From NCBI RefSeq assembly GCF_013285155.1, contig NZ_JABTEL010000001.1, positions 310,001 to 374,000 of the forward strand: DNA of 64,000 nt, written 5' to 3'. Under the pieces are notes generated by a model, which saw only the letters and a program-made list of their open reading frames with translations, searched no databases and was not told the DNA's origin. Position numbers and translations under genes: made by a program. Positions 8,501-17,035 of the stretch are shown in pieces (position 1 is the first letter of the stretch; the number at the start of each line of letters is the position of its first letter). This DNA is from Winogradskyella undariae. Lineage in GTDB: Bacteria > Bacteroidota > Bacteroidia > Flavobacteriales > Flavobacteriaceae.

Positions 8501-10673
8501 CAGTTTTAACATTTCGGCTCATTAGGCCTAGGGATTGTAAGTTGGCTCCAATAACATCTAGTTTTATTTTTGCTTCAGGTGCTACGGAATCTAAAATCAT
8601 AAACACATCTAACGTTGCATTTAAGTTGTCGTCTTTATATTTTGAACTTAAATTTCCTTCACCATTTACAATATTTCCATTAAGATTAAGATCTGTAATA
8701 GCATAATTATTTAGCTCAAATTTTGAAACTGTCGCCTCTAAAGTTGCGTTTAGGTTATTTAGGTTTGTTCCGCTTCCTTTAGAATCGATGTTAAAGCTTA
8801 GTGCCCCAAATTGTGGATCGTTTAATAGTTCGTTAACCTTATAATCTTCAATCGTTACTTTGGCTTCAAAAGCAATAGTATCTGCATTTTTAAAGTTACC
8901 ATCAACGGTTGCGATTCCTTGCGTGGTATTTAATTTTGCTTTAGTAGAAATTGCTTCAGGATTACCATTTGCTTGCCCAATAAGTTTAATGTCTTTAGGT
9001 AAACTAATGCCTAAATCTGCTTCATTAACAAATTTTACGATATCTGTACGTGTTGTTTGCGCAGAAAAATTAGGAATGTTAAATTGAAGTGTTTCAGGGT
9101 TTGTAATATTTTGAAGTGTTCCGTTGGCAGAAATTTTGGTGGAATTTCCCCAATTAAGCTTCATGGTTGTTAAATTAATTGAAGCTAAACTTCCGGAAGC
9201 TTTCAAGATTCCTTTAAGTTGATTTTTACTTAAAGTATTGATGTATTCGTTATTTTTTAAGTCAGGTTGAAATTTTATAATTTCAGATAAAGATAAATTG
9301 ATTGAAGGTAGGTCTAAATTAACCGTTGTACTTTTAGGGTTTTCTAATAATGAAGAAAGTGAATTGTAGTTTAAATCTGCATAACCTGAAACCGAATTAT
9401 TATTTAACCTAAAATCTAAATCTTCTAAATTTAAGTTTTGGTCAGAGATTTTAAGATTGAAACTCAATTGGTTTAAATTCAATCCTGAAACTTCATTAAA
9501 ATGTAGTGTTTTTAATTGAAGCCCTGCATTTCTGTCTTTTAAAGTAATGTCTTTAGCTTGTAAAGTAAAGTTGTTTAATGAAATAGCATTCGCATTAAAA
9601 ATATCTTTTTGAGCTATGGCATCACCTACTTTATAGTCAATTTGATTGTTTTCAAAATCTATAGATGCAATATTAATTTTAATTTGTGGCCATTCAAAAG
9701 TGGTTGGTTCTGTTTCCGCTTTTATGTCTTCTGTTAAATCTGGTAGGCCATTAATTTTGGCTGCTGTATTTAAACTTATTCTAGAATTTTTAAGTGTAAT
9801 TTCTTTAAGATTAAAATTACTATCTGCTAAATTTATAACAGGATCTTCTGTTGAGAATTCTGAAATATTAACATCAGCAATCAGGCGATCGGGTTGAGAT
9901 TCGTAATAAGTCACAACATTATTTAAAGCAATTTTATCGAAAGATAGCTTTGGCAAAGTACTGTCGGTTGTTGTGGTGTCTATCGCTACAGGTTTTTGAA
10001 TAAATTTAATATTAGAGTTATTCAGTTCAATATCTGAAGCTTCAAAAATCATGGCTTCTAGATTTGTGGTTTCCATGTTAGCATTCAATTCACCAATTTT
10101 AAACCTAGAGTCAATTCCGGCAACGGCATCATCAAATACAATATCTAAATTCTTAAATTTTAAATTGCTAAGCACTAAGTTGAGTGGGGTAGAAATGGTA
10201 TCTGTTACAACTGTTGTTGTATCGGTTGTAGCAAAAGCATCTATTAAAAACTGAAAATTATAACCTTCAATACTATCTTTTCTAATCACATTAGCACGTA
10301 AGCCTTCCCAATCTAAAGCATCTACACCAACTGCTTCTCCTCTTATCATTTTAAAAAGTGGAACATTAGCTTCTAGTGATTTTGAATATACTAAAGTATC
10401 TCCTTTGGTATCTTCGAGATAAAGACCATCGAGTTGAACGTCTCCATCAAAAGTGATAAATAATTTTTCTATTTCAACTTTAGTATTTGTTTTACTTGAA
10501 ACATAATTAACCGCTTTAGTAACGATAATGTTCTGTCCCCAAGGGCTTCTAATAAATAGGATAACTAAAAATAAAAACACAAGAATTCCTAACAGAATAC
10601 GTAGTGTTCTGCGTAGCCAACGAAACTTTCGTTTTGTTGGGATTTTGGGTGGTGTATTTTCGGTATTATTCAA
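5583..10673 (-). CDS. tamB: TamB, AsmA-like/DUF490 translocation and assembly module protein
   Basis: A 1696-residue protein. A basic N-terminus and one membrane anchor (about residues 22-42, LRILLGILVFLFLVILF) precede a very long run of beta-strand repeats, expected to form a hydrophobic groove across the periplasm. The conserved C-terminal TamB/DUF490 domain is visible around residues 1250-1640, for example ITDGHYELNLYNLVNRKF, GELLQPQISFGLDMP and LDFGLDSYTDYQG. The last 40 residues are highly charged (Lys/Glu-rich). Family knowledge ties TamB-like proteins to phospholipid movement to the outer membrane and to barrel assembly. It is the first gene of the tamB-tamL pair. Confidence 0.9.
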   Translation of the reverse strand: MNNTENTPPKIPTKRKFRWLRRTLRILLGILVFLFLVILFIRSPWGQNIIVTKAVNYVSSKTNTKVEIEKLFITFDGDVQLDGLYLEDTKGDTLVYSKSLEANVPLFKMIRGEAVGVDALDWEGLRANVIRKDSIEGYNFQFLIDAFATTDTTTVVTDTISTPLNLVLSNLKFKNLDIVFDDAVAGIDSRFKIGELNANMETTNLEAMIFEASDIELNNSNIKFIQKPVAIDTTTTDSTLPKLSFDKIALNNVVTYYESQPDRLIADVNISEFSTEDPVINLADSNFNLKEITLKNSRISLNTAAKINGLPDLTEDIKAETEPTTFEWPQIKINIASIDFENNQIDYKVGDAIAQKDIFNANAISLNNFTLQAKDITLKDRNAGLQLKTLHFNEVSGLNLNQLSFNLKISDQNLNLEDLDFRLNNNSVSGYADLNYNSLSSLLENPKSTTVNLDLPSINLSLSEIIKFQPDLKNNEYINTLSKNQLKGILKASGSLASINLTTMKLNWGNSTKISANGTLQNITNPETLQFNIPNFSAQTTRTDIVKFVNEADLGISLPKDIKLIGQANGNPEAISTKAKLNTTQGIATVDGNFKNADTIAFEAKVTIEDYKVNELLNDPQFGALSFNIDSKGSGTNLNNLNATLEATVSKFELNNYAITDLNLNGNIVNGEGNLSSKYKDDNLNATLDVFMILDSVAPEAKIKLDVIGANLQSLGLMSRNVKTALSLDANFKGNSEFYDASATIENGVIVYDNKTYLLGELNALAYVNKDTTSVSISNKMLDFNLKSNANPQTFSKSLQRHILSYFYRDEQVSDTITDFVKLDLKGKISQSPLLNDVFLVNVQDLDTIAISMNFNEKARILKAKIDAPHINYSGNTLDNLTFAMNTDKTDFNFNFGFDNITAGPINMPKTIITGQQTNNELALNFSGYHDDKKIMNVNTNITGNREKLTFTVQPDSLLLNSQQWTIPSNNEAILSDNKLAFNEFKISKNNQSIALTDKLSEITKEHIAVIFENFDIDEFFNYLNPETEIANGQLNGDFILEDPFTNAGIIADLSISKFEMLKTDLGTFSLKGNSLDNNSYAFNAGLKDGDIDFDLKGDYTVSNNDANLDLNLDINSFQMKALNTLSLGEVKDTEGSFSGAFKVTGTTSNPQYSGSITFNNAGFNATKLNTKFTMANETLNVNNDGLSMKNFTIRDENNNNLVISGSVGTESFINPTFNLDVKATNFQVLNATKEDNEAFYGKVTFDANAKLTGDLQIPKLNAKLTLGSDTDLKYVMPASVANIEERDGVVTFVNRENPDAILTQTEKQTATIKGFDISTQIKVGKKASVTVILDEETGDNFKAAGEGDFIFTMVPNGRITLSGAYEITDGHYELNLYNLVNRKFLIAPGSRVTWSGDPLDAQLDVRAIYNLETSASSLMASQISGADPSVQSKYRQVLPFNVYLNIEGELLQPQISFGLDMPEEDQGAIGGQVYTRVQQVNEQESELNKQVFSLLVLNRFYPESGSDGSDGGFATIARDNLNDAVSEQLNAFSDKIMGNTGVELDFGLDSYTDYQGDSPADRTQLDIAAQKKLFNDRLTVRVGSEVDLQGSSASGEETPIIGNVSLEYTLSEDGRYRLKGFRKSEFENVIDGQTIVSGIGLIFTEEFNQFSELWDSIFKEKQKNDAKLEAEQKAKEEEQKANEEVNDKAVETKKN

Positions 10674-10835
10674 CAGTCAAATATATACGGTCAAAAGTAT
10701 TATAATTGTCGTTATTGCTAATAATATTAACGCTCTAGAGTTAAAAATTAACTAATTTTATTAAGGTTCTGTTATTAATATCGATGAAAAGATAAGAGAT
10801 GTCGTTTAGTTATAAAGTTCTGTAGATTCTTTGAA

Positions 10836-10864
10836 GCAAAAAAGCCAAACTTATAAGTTTGGCT
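10836..10864 (-). terminator. Intrinsic terminator after metX
   Basis: A perfect 10-bp stem AGCCAAACTT/AAGTTTGGCT (10843-10864) has a 2-nt centre and is followed on the minus strand by six T. It closes the metY-osmC-metX unit, 25 bp past the metX stop codon. Confidence 0.8.
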
Positions 10865-10888
10865 CTTTTTAATATTATATGCTAGTTT

Positions 10889-11899
10889 TTATGCAACTTG
10901 CTGCTCAAGTTTTTTTTTAACAGAAGTTACTTCTGCTTTAAAAATAGGTTTCAAAAAGCGTGCTAATTGATCAAATTCAATTAAAAAAGCATCGTGTCCG
11001 TGTATCGATTTTATTTCATGAATGTTAACATTTTCTTTCTTGCCTTTTAGTTCAACAAAGGTGTTCCAGTTTTCATCAGCTTTAAAAAATAAATCAGAAT
11101 TGATAGTGATGATATGAATGTCACTTTCAATTTTAGATGCGACATCTAAAAAATCATTTCGATCTCTAGTGATATCAATTGTTCTTAAAACCTGATTCAT
11201 TAATTTGTATGCAGCAACCTGAAAACGATCATTTAGAGCATTACCGTGATAACTAAGCCAGGATTCAATGTTAAAAAAGGATTCGTCTTTCTTAGTACGA
11301 TCAAATTTTTGTGTTAAAGATTCTGGTGTTCGGTATAACGTCATGGCATGCATTCTGGCATCTACCAATGGTTGAGAAGAGTTATTTAATAGCGCATCTT
11401 GAATATGGCAATTAGCAATAACCCAGTCTGTAGATTTCCAGTCGGTTGCAATAGGAATTAAATGTTTAATTAAACGCGGTTTTAATGCGGCTAATTCCCA
11501 TGCAATTCCACCTCCAACAGAACCTCCAATGACAGCAAATAAATGTTGAATTTTTAATTCTTCTATTGCTAAGGCAAAGAGTTTTGCAATATCTCTTGCT
11601 GTGAAATCTTTATAATTTTCTATGATGTTTTCAGCTTTATTATCGTAGCCATTACCAAGAATATTAAAAGATAAAATTGTGTATTCATTAGTGTCGATAC
11701 ATTTATTTTCTCCGATAATATCATTCCACCAACCATTTTCTCCGATAACATTAGAGTTTCCAGTTAGCGCATGATTCACTAAAATAATAGGTGCTGTATG
11801 TAGGGGTTTACCAAAAGTTTGGTAAGACAAGTTTAGTGAAGTTGTCTTACCACTTTCGGTTGCATAGTTAGCAATTGTAATATGTTTTAGATTTATCAT
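10889..11899 (-). CDS. metX: Homoserine O-acetyltransferase-type alpha/beta hydrolase
   Basis: A 336-residue alpha/beta-hydrolase of the MetX family. The nucleophile is S127 in VIGGSVGGGIAWEL, matching the MetX GGSxGG elbow. The oxyanion-side segment NHALTGNS (42-49), the acid in INSDLFF and the His in HGHDAFL complete the catalytic set. It acetylates (or succinylates) homoserine, giving the substrate for MetY. It is the third gene after metY and osmC, 12 bp behind osmC, so it is probably under the same SAM riboswitch. Acetyl rather than succinyl specificity is assumed from pairing with an O-acetylhomoserine sulfhydrylase and cannot be read from sequence. Confidence 0.88.
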   Translation of the reverse strand: MINLKHITIANYATESGKTTSLNLSYQTFGKPLHTAPIILVNHALTGNSNVIGENGWWNDIIGENKCIDTNEYTILSFNILGNGYDNKAENIIENYKDFTARDIAKLFALAIEELKIQHLFAVIGGSVGGGIAWELAALKPRLIKHLIPIATDWKSTDWVIANCHIQDALLNNSSQPLVDARMHAMTLYRTPESLTQKFDRTKKDESFFNIESWLSYHGNALNDRFQVAAYKLMNQVLRTIDITRDRNDFLDVASKIESDIHIITINSDLFFKADENWNTFVELKGKKENVNIHEIKSIHGHDAFLIEFDQLARFLKPIFKAEVTSVKKKLEQQVA

Positions 11900-11911
11900 C
11901 GCTAGTTTTTT

Positions 11912-12361
11912 TTAAACCGCAAATTCTTTTACTACGGATATTTTTAAAGGTGTTTTATTTTGAAGATTGTCTTTTACAGGGCATCGTTCTTCAACTAATT
12001 GAAGCCATTTAGATAAGGTTTCAATACTTGCGTCCGTTTCAGGAATAAGATTTAAACTTATAGATTTAAATCCAGCACGTTCTTTGTTGGAGTTACCTAA
12101 AAACCGATTTGGATTTAATTCGCCAGAGACTTCTATTTTTAAATTTTTTATAGTGAAACCTAACTCTTTGGCTACTATATGCCCAATAACATTAGCACAG
12201 CCCGCAAAACCAGCTAAAATATATTCTACCGGATTTGCATCCGTATCTGTACCTCCTAAATCAGAAGGTTCGTCTACGACTAAAGTAAATTGTCTTGTTT
12301 TTCCTATAAATTTTGTAGGTGAAGCACTAGCTCCTGCTACAGAAAATTTTATATCGCTCAT
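11912..12361 (-). CDS. OsmC/Ohr-family protein
   Basis: A 149-residue OsmC-fold protein with the two family cysteines, C55 (GFAGCANVIGHIV) and C127 (VEERCPVKDNL). These reduce organic hydroperoxides in characterised members. It lies between metY and metX on the same strand, which suggests a link to sulfur metabolism or protection of sulfur intermediates; that is inference. A long hairpin separates it from metY, so its expression may be lower than metY. A role beyond thiol peroxidase cannot be excluded. Confidence 0.85.
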   Translation of the reverse strand: MSDIKFSVAGASASPTKFIGKTRQFTLVVDEPSDLGGTDTDANPVEYILAGFAGCANVIGHIVAKELGFTIKNLKIEVSGELNPNRFLGNSNKERAGFKSISLNLIPETDASIETLSKWLQLVEERCPVKDNLQNKTPLKISVVKEFAV

Positions 12362-12407
12362 TTTGTTTTTTAATTTTGAAAATATTTTAATTTAAAATTT
12401 TAGAGTC

Positions 12408-12491
12408 ATCAAAATATCACATAAAGCACAGCTGCAAAAAAATAATTTTGCTATGTTTTTTACTGTGCTTAATGTGATAGTGACTTTTTGA
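12408..12491. repeat. Long nested inverted repeat between metY and osmC
   Basis: Arms 12415-12431 and 12463-12479 pair over 17 bp with one mismatch (TATCACATAAAGCACAG against its complement). An outer ATCAAAA/TTTTGAT pair extends the stem past a 5-nt bulge. An inner hairpin GCAAAA-AAATAA-TTTTGC sits in the loop. It begins right at the metY stop codon. No clean U-run follows on the minus strand, so it is either an imperfect terminator, an RNA-processing or stability element, or a small mobile palindrome. Confidence 0.6.
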
Positions 12492-13787
12492 TTAATGCTG
12501 AAGCGCTTTTTGTTTTACAACTGCAAAAGCTTCTTTTAAATCATTTTTCAAATCTTCTATATTTTCAATTCCTACAGATAAACGAATTAAGTCTTTGGTA
12601 ACTCCAGAGGTTAATTGCGCTTCATCGCTTAGTTGCTGATGTGTTGTGCTTGCAGGATGAATGATAAGAGATTTTGTGTCTCCAATATTTGCTAATAATG
12701 AGAACAACTTTGTAGTGTCAGAGATTGTTTTAGCAGCTTCGTAACCTCCATCAACGCCAAAAGTAACAACGCCACTCTGACCTTTTGGTAAGTATTTGTC
12801 TGCTAATTTTTTGTATTTACTAGTTTCTAAACCAGGGTAGTTTACCCAATTGACTTCCGGCTGTTCTTGTAGCCATTTTGCTAATTCTAAAGCATTTTCA
12901 CTATGTTTTTTAATACGTAATTCTAAAGTTTCTAAACCTTGAATGATTTGAAAAGCATTAAATGGACTTAAAGCACCACCATAATCCCGTAAGCCTTCAA
13001 CTCTAATTTTTGCAATAAAAGCAGCTGCTCCAATAGCTTCGCTATAAACTAAACCATGGTAACCAGCAGATGGTTCTGTGAATTCTGGGAATTTCCCATT
13101 AGTCCAATCAAAATTGCCACTATCAATTATAATACCTCCTAATGAAGTTCCATTTCCGGTGATGTATTTTGTTAAAGAGTGAATAACAATGTCTGCCCCG
13201 TACTCAATTGGTCTAAGTAAGTAAGGTGTTGCTACAGTATTATCTACGATTAATGGAACCTTAAAAGCTTTTGCTTCTTTAGAAATAGCTTCTAAGTCTA
13301 AAACATCTAATTTTGGGTTTCCTAAGGATTCTACAAAAAAGGCTCTTGTGTTTTCTTGAGTTGCTTTTTTGAATGAGTCAGGATCAGAAGGATCTACAAA
13401 AGTGGTTGTAATACCATGTCTAGGTAGTGTAACGCTTAATAAATTGTAGGTTCCTCCATATAAGCTACTCGATGCTACGATGTGATCGCCAGCTCTTAGT
13501 AATGTTAGTAATGTTGTAGAAATGGCTGAGGTTCCAGAAGCTGTTGCTACTGCGCCTATTCCGCCTTCTAAAGCTGCTAAACGCTGCTCTAAAATGTCGT
13601 TGGTTGGGTTGTTTAAACGGGTGTAAATGTAACCAGGAACCGAAAGGTTAAATCTTCCTGCTGCTTCATCTGAATCTTTAAAGACGTAAGATGATGTTTG
13701 GTAAATAGGAACAGCTCTTGTCCCTGATGTTTGACTTGCGTCGTGTCCTGCGTGCAACGCTTTGGTTGCGAATTTTTGTGTACTCAT
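12492..13787 (-). CDS. metY: O-acetylhomoserine sulfhydrylase (PLP enzyme)
   Basis: A 431-residue Cys/Met-metabolism PLP enzyme. The cofactor lysine is K207 in VIHSLTKYITGNG; the phosphate-binding ATASGTSAIS (81-90), the YTRLNNPT segment (55-62) and VDNTVATPY (181-189) are typical of MetY. The length (about 430) and the TSAI/SLTKY context separate it from the shorter MetB/MetC enzymes. It joins sulfide to O-acetylhomoserine to form homocysteine directly. It is first in the metY-osmC-metX unit and follows a SAM-I riboswitch, so methionine and SAM supply should repress it. Confidence 0.93.
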   Translation of the reverse strand: MSTQKFATKALHAGHDASQTSGTRAVPIYQTSSYVFKDSDEAAGRFNLSVPGYIYTRLNNPTNDILEQRLAALEGGIGAVATASGTSAISTTLLTLLRAGDHIVASSSLYGGTYNLLSVTLPRHGITTTFVDPSDPDSFKKATQENTRAFFVESLGNPKLDVLDLEAISKEAKAFKVPLIVDNTVATPYLLRPIEYGADIVIHSLTKYITGNGTSLGGIIIDSGNFDWTNGKFPEFTEPSAGYHGLVYSEAIGAAAFIAKIRVEGLRDYGGALSPFNAFQIIQGLETLELRIKKHSENALELAKWLQEQPEVNWVNYPGLETSKYKKLADKYLPKGQSGVVTFGVDGGYEAAKTISDTTKLFSLLANIGDTKSLIIHPASTTHQQLSDEAQLTSGVTKDLIRLSVGIENIEDLKNDLKEAFAVVKQKALQH

Positions 13788-13836
13788 TTTTCTAAGTTTT
13801 TGAGTTAATAAAAGATTAAACCAAAAGCCAAAATAA

Positions 13837-13928
13837 GCTTCATATATTTTCGATTTTAAATCGAAGTGTGAAGCATACTTAATAGAAAAATATTATGAAG
13901 AAAATGCTAATTACAGATGGGTAATTAG
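13837..13928 (-). promoter_or_regulatory. Expression-platform hairpins between SAM riboswitch and metY
   Basis: Two hairpins lie between the aptamer and metY. The first, 13907-13928, has a perfect 8-bp stem CTAATTAC/GTAATTAG with a 6-nt loop. The second, 13837-13874, has outer arms GCTTCA/TGAAGC and inner arms TTCGAT/ATCGAA. Neither is followed by a strong U-run, so the switch may use a weak terminator or act in another way. The remaining sequence to the metY ATG holds nothing else I recognise. Confidence 0.5.
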
Positions 13929-13932
13929 TCTT

Positions 13933-14056
13933 GAGTTATCTATCCAATTTTCCGATTAATGAATCGGATTATTAAGTAGAATTTAGCACCTTCTTAGTGA
14001 ATCTAAGGGTTGCTAAGGCTTCATAGGGTCATTCCCTCCGCCTTTCTTGATAACAT
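13933..14056 (-). ncRNA. SAM-I (S-box) riboswitch upstream of metY
   Basis: Read on the minus strand the conserved S-box blocks appear in order: TTATCAAGAAAGG, then CGGAGGGAATGACCC, then TATGAAGCCTTAGCAACC, then AAGGTGCTAAAT, then GATAGATAACTC. P1 closes as GTTATC with GATAAC, six perfect pairs. The variable P4 arm is AT-rich (CCGATTCATTAATCGG). The aptamer ends about 145 nt before the metY start. Binding of S-adenosylmethionine should lower metY-osmC-metX expression. Confidence 0.92.
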
Positions 14057-14084
14057 TTCAGTAAGTGTTTGAACTTTGTGAGCA

Positions 14085-14117
14085 CAAATATTGCAATACA
14101 AAAATCACAAATCCAAA
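14085..14117 (-). promoter_or_regulatory. Probable promoter of the SAM riboswitch-metY unit
   Basis: Minus-strand TTTG (14114-14117) and AATATTTG (14085-14092) are 21 bp apart, close to the Bacteroidota TTTG/TAnnTTTG promoter with one mismatch in the -7 box. The start would fall about 20 nt before the aptamer. Confidence 0.5.
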
Positions 14118-14155
14118 TAATTTGGCGATTTTATGAGTTTTTTATGAAAATCATA

Positions 14156-15709
14156 TTAAATTAAGTTATTCTTTGCTAAATATTTAATATGAATAATTTC
14201 AGAGACAGGTTTGTTTTCAATTTTACTTTCAAGCCATGAAATAACATCTAGGTATAAAAAGGCACGACGCTCGTAGGGATGATCTTCAAAAGTTTTTAAT
14301 GTTTTGTGTAATTCTTTAAATGCATTTTTAAGGTCATGAGGGTAAATATCTTGTAAACTTCTAATGAATTTTATCATTTCTTTTTGTACCTCATGAAGGT
14401 CGTTCATTTTAATTAAAAACTTGTAAGTGCTTCTTAGTAGTGTTTCTAGGTGGTAATCTAAGCCTGCTTCGTAATGAGCAACAAGATTTAAAACTCTGGA
14501 AAAACAGAGTAGGTCTTCTCGCATGGAAAGCGACTTGTTAGAAATGATTTTATCAAGATATTTTATGCATTCTTTATTGTTGCCTGCTCCAAATTGTAAG
14601 CTAGCAAACTTGTAATAAAAAATCATTTTATGGTGTGGGTCAATCTTTTCACCAAAAGGGATTAGTTCTTTTTCTATTGTCGGAATAATATCGAGTCCTT
14701 CTGCAAAACTACCGTCAATAAAATGTTGATTAATTTTGTGAAAGTTAGTGTAAAGGAAGACTAAAGAAGCAACATTTTCGTCTTTTGGAAAGCTTAATTT
14801 TTGAACTGTGGCTTCAAAGTCATTAAATTTTTCTACAAATTTTGTTTTGTTACCAATAAAAACCAAAGCCTCTAAAAGGTAGTTGTTTCCTTTTAAAAAG
14901 AATACCGGATTAAGATTAATCATGCTTGGGTTTTGATAAAATAAATCCACCCATTTTAAAGCATACTTAAAACAGTTTAAAAAATCTTGAAGTAAAAAGC
15001 TTTGCCATAAATTAGCTTTATATAGCCATAATTTTTCTCGAAACCCTAAGTCTTCAATTTTAACTTTGGGTAATTGCTTATTGAAATAATTGATGACCAT
15101 TTTGGCTTCATCTTCATTTTTTACATAACCTGTTTTTAGAATATTGCTGTAGAGTTGAAGTGATAGGTTGGAGAGCTTACTGGTTATAACGTTAAGTGTA
15201 CTTAATTCTTTAGCTTGCACAGCTAGTTCATCTGCGCGTGTGCTAATACTTCGTGTAATGTATTGTGATTCAATAACTTTTTCGAGTTCAACAATCTCGA
15301 AAGCCGAGTTTTTTTCTTCATTGACTATGGCTAGCTCTTTAGCTTTATCTAAAATTTTTAAACTTTGTTTATATAAACCTTTATGGTATAAAATTGAAGC
15401 AAAATCTAATTGTTCTCTAATTTGTAATCTTATGTTTTGATGTGAAGGATTCAGTTTTAAGCTGATTAAAATTTGCTTATATAAATGCGATTTTACATTT
15501 GCAAGCTGTTGTTTTTTAATAATATTACTTTTTAAAATTGAAGTTTCATTATAGGCTTTAGCCTTGTCTAAAAAATTAAAAAGATTCAAAAATTTAGAGT
15601 CAGAATTCACACCAAGCCGACCAACATACAGTTTAAACTGACGTTTTTCAGATTTAGTTAAAGACTTAACTAGTGAGAATAAATTATCTTTTTGGTCTTT
15701 AGTTATCAA
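14156..15709 (-). CDS. Unrecognised helical-repeat (TPR-like) protein
   Basis: A 517-residue protein that I do not recognise. It is almost entirely helical, with Lys/Leu-rich amphipathic helices spaced like tetratricopeptide repeats, for example LDFASILYHKGLYKQSLKIL (about 103-122). The first 70 residues (LVKSLTKSEKRQFKLYV) look like a separate helical cap. There is no signal peptide, membrane segment or catalytic motif, so it is probably a cytoplasmic scaffold or regulator. It is transcribed away from the leu operon across a 146-bp divergent gap and ends about 40 bp before the metY promoter. No function is proposed. Confidence 0.75.
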   Translation of the reverse strand: MITKDQKDNLFSLVKSLTKSEKRQFKLYVGRLGVNSDSKFLNLFNFLDKAKAYNETSILKSNIIKKQQLANVKSHLYKQILISLKLNPSHQNIRLQIREQLDFASILYHKGLYKQSLKILDKAKELAIVNEEKNSAFEIVELEKVIESQYITRSISTRADELAVQAKELSTLNVITSKLSNLSLQLYSNILKTGYVKNEDEAKMVINYFNKQLPKVKIEDLGFREKLWLYKANLWQSFLLQDFLNCFKYALKWVDLFYQNPSMINLNPVFFLKGNNYLLEALVFIGNKTKFVEKFNDFEATVQKLSFPKDENVASLVFLYTNFHKINQHFIDGSFAEGLDIIPTIEKELIPFGEKIDPHHKMIFYYKFASLQFGAGNNKECIKYLDKIISNKSLSMREDLLCFSRVLNLVAHYEAGLDYHLETLLRSTYKFLIKMNDLHEVQKEMIKFIRSLQDIYPHDLKNAFKELHKTLKTFEDHPYERRAFLYLDVISWLESKIENKPVSEIIHIKYLAKNNLI

Positions 15710-15855
15710 TTGAGAATAGATTTATCTGTCTGTTAATCAGTTAATTGAAATATATTTTAACGACTGGGCATCGTAAAGTTAAACTAAGATCGGTATTTTA
15801 AAGCAAAATCAAAATATATATTCGTAAGACAATACTATAAAATATATTTTGATAA

Positions 15856-17031
15856 ATGTCTAATAACCGTATTCAAATATTCGATACTACACTGCGAGAT
15901 GGAGAACAAGTGCCAGGTTGCAAGCTTAACTCAGAACAAAAAGTAATCATTGCAAAGCAATTAGATCTTTTGGGAGTTGATGTGATTGAAGCTGGATTTC
16001 CAGTGTCTAGTCCAGGAGACTTTAAGTCTGTAGAAGCAATTTCAAAAATTGTAAAAAATGCAACAGTTTGTGGTTTAACACGTGCTGTTGAAAATGATAT
16101 AAAAGTTGCTGCTGAGTCTTTAAAATATGCTAAATTACCGAGAATACATACAGGTATAGGTACGTCAGACTCTCATATTATTCATAAATTTAAATCAAAC
16201 AAAGAAGCTATTATTGAGCGTGCTTTTCAAGCTGTAAAATATGCGAAGTCTTTTGTTGAAGATGTAGAGTTTTATGCTGAAGATGCAGGAAGAACTGATA
16301 ATGAATATTTAGCAAGAGTATGTGAAGCTGCAATTAAAGCAGGTGCTACTGTGTTAAATATTCCAGATACAACTGGGTATTGTTTACCAAGTGAGTATGG
16401 AGCAAAAATAAAATACCTTAAAGAAAATGTAAAAGGTATTGAGGAGGCTATATTGTCTTGTCACTGTCATAACGATTTGGGTTTAGCTACAGCAAATTCT
16501 ATTGAGGGTGTGATTAATGGAGCACGACAGATAGAATGTACTATCAATGGTATTGGTGAGCGTGCTGGTAATACAGCATTGGAGGAAGTTGTTATGGTAT
16601 TGAAGCAACACCCTTATCTTAATTTAGATACTAATATTAATACGTCAATGTTGTATGGAATGAGTCAACTTGTTAGTGATAATATGGGGATTTATACGCA
16701 GCCAAATAAAGCGATTGTAGGTGCTAATGCTTTTGCTCACAGTTCTGGTATTCATCAAGATGGTGTGATAAAAAACAGAGAAACTTACGAAATTATTAAC
16801 CCAGCAGATGTTGGTGTTACTGAGTCTGCAATTGTTTTAACAGCAAGAAGTGGAAGAGCAGCTTTGGCATACAGAGCTAAAAATGTAGGTTACGAATTAA
16901 CAAAACTTCAGTTAGATGATGTATATTCTAATTTTTTAAGTTTTGCAGATCGTAAAAAAGAAATCAACGATAATGATATTCATCAAATTATAGAAACAAG
17001 TAGTGTCTATAAACAAATAATTTCAGCTTAA
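15856..17031 (+). CDS. leuA: 2-isopropylmalate synthase, short form without regulatory domain
   Basis: A 391-residue DRE-TIM metallolyase. The catalytic block DTTLRDGEQ is at 10-18, and the metal ligands H203 and H205 with N206 are in [10 protein letters not shown]. It condenses acetyl-CoA with 2-ketoisovalerate, the first step of leucine synthesis. Classical LeuA is about 510-520 residues with a C-terminal leucine-binding dimer domain. This protein stops after the accessory helical subdomain ([16 protein letters not shown], then about 70 residues) and has no regulatory domain. Its place before leuCDB makes isopropylmalate synthase more likely than homocitrate or citramalate synthase. It is the first gene of the operon, with leuC 4 bp later. 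Confidence 0.93.
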   Translation: MSNNRIQIFDTTLRDGEQVPGCKLNSEQKVIIAKQLDLLGVDVIEAGFPVSSPGDFKSVEAISKIVKNATVCGLTRAVENDIKVAAESLKYAKLPRIHTGIGTSDSHIIHKFKSNKEAIIERAFQAVKYAKSFVEDVEFYAEDAGRTDNEYLARVCEAAIKAGATVLNIPDTTGYCLPSEYGAKIKYLKENVKGIEEAILSCHCHNDLGLATANSIEGVINGARQIECTINGIGERAGNTALEEVVMVLKQHPYLNLDTNINTSMLYGMSQLVSDNMGIYTQPNKAIVGANAFAHSSGIHQDGVIKNRETYEIINPADVGVTESAIVLTARSGRAALAYRAKNVGYELTKLQLDDVYSNFLSFADRKKEINDNDIHQIIETSSVYKQIISA

Positions 17032-17035
17032 ATAC

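Noticed and set aside
15710-15855. Leucine leader peptide before leuA
   Set aside because: There is no ATG on the plus strand in this gap, so no frame with Leu codons, and no terminator-like stem.
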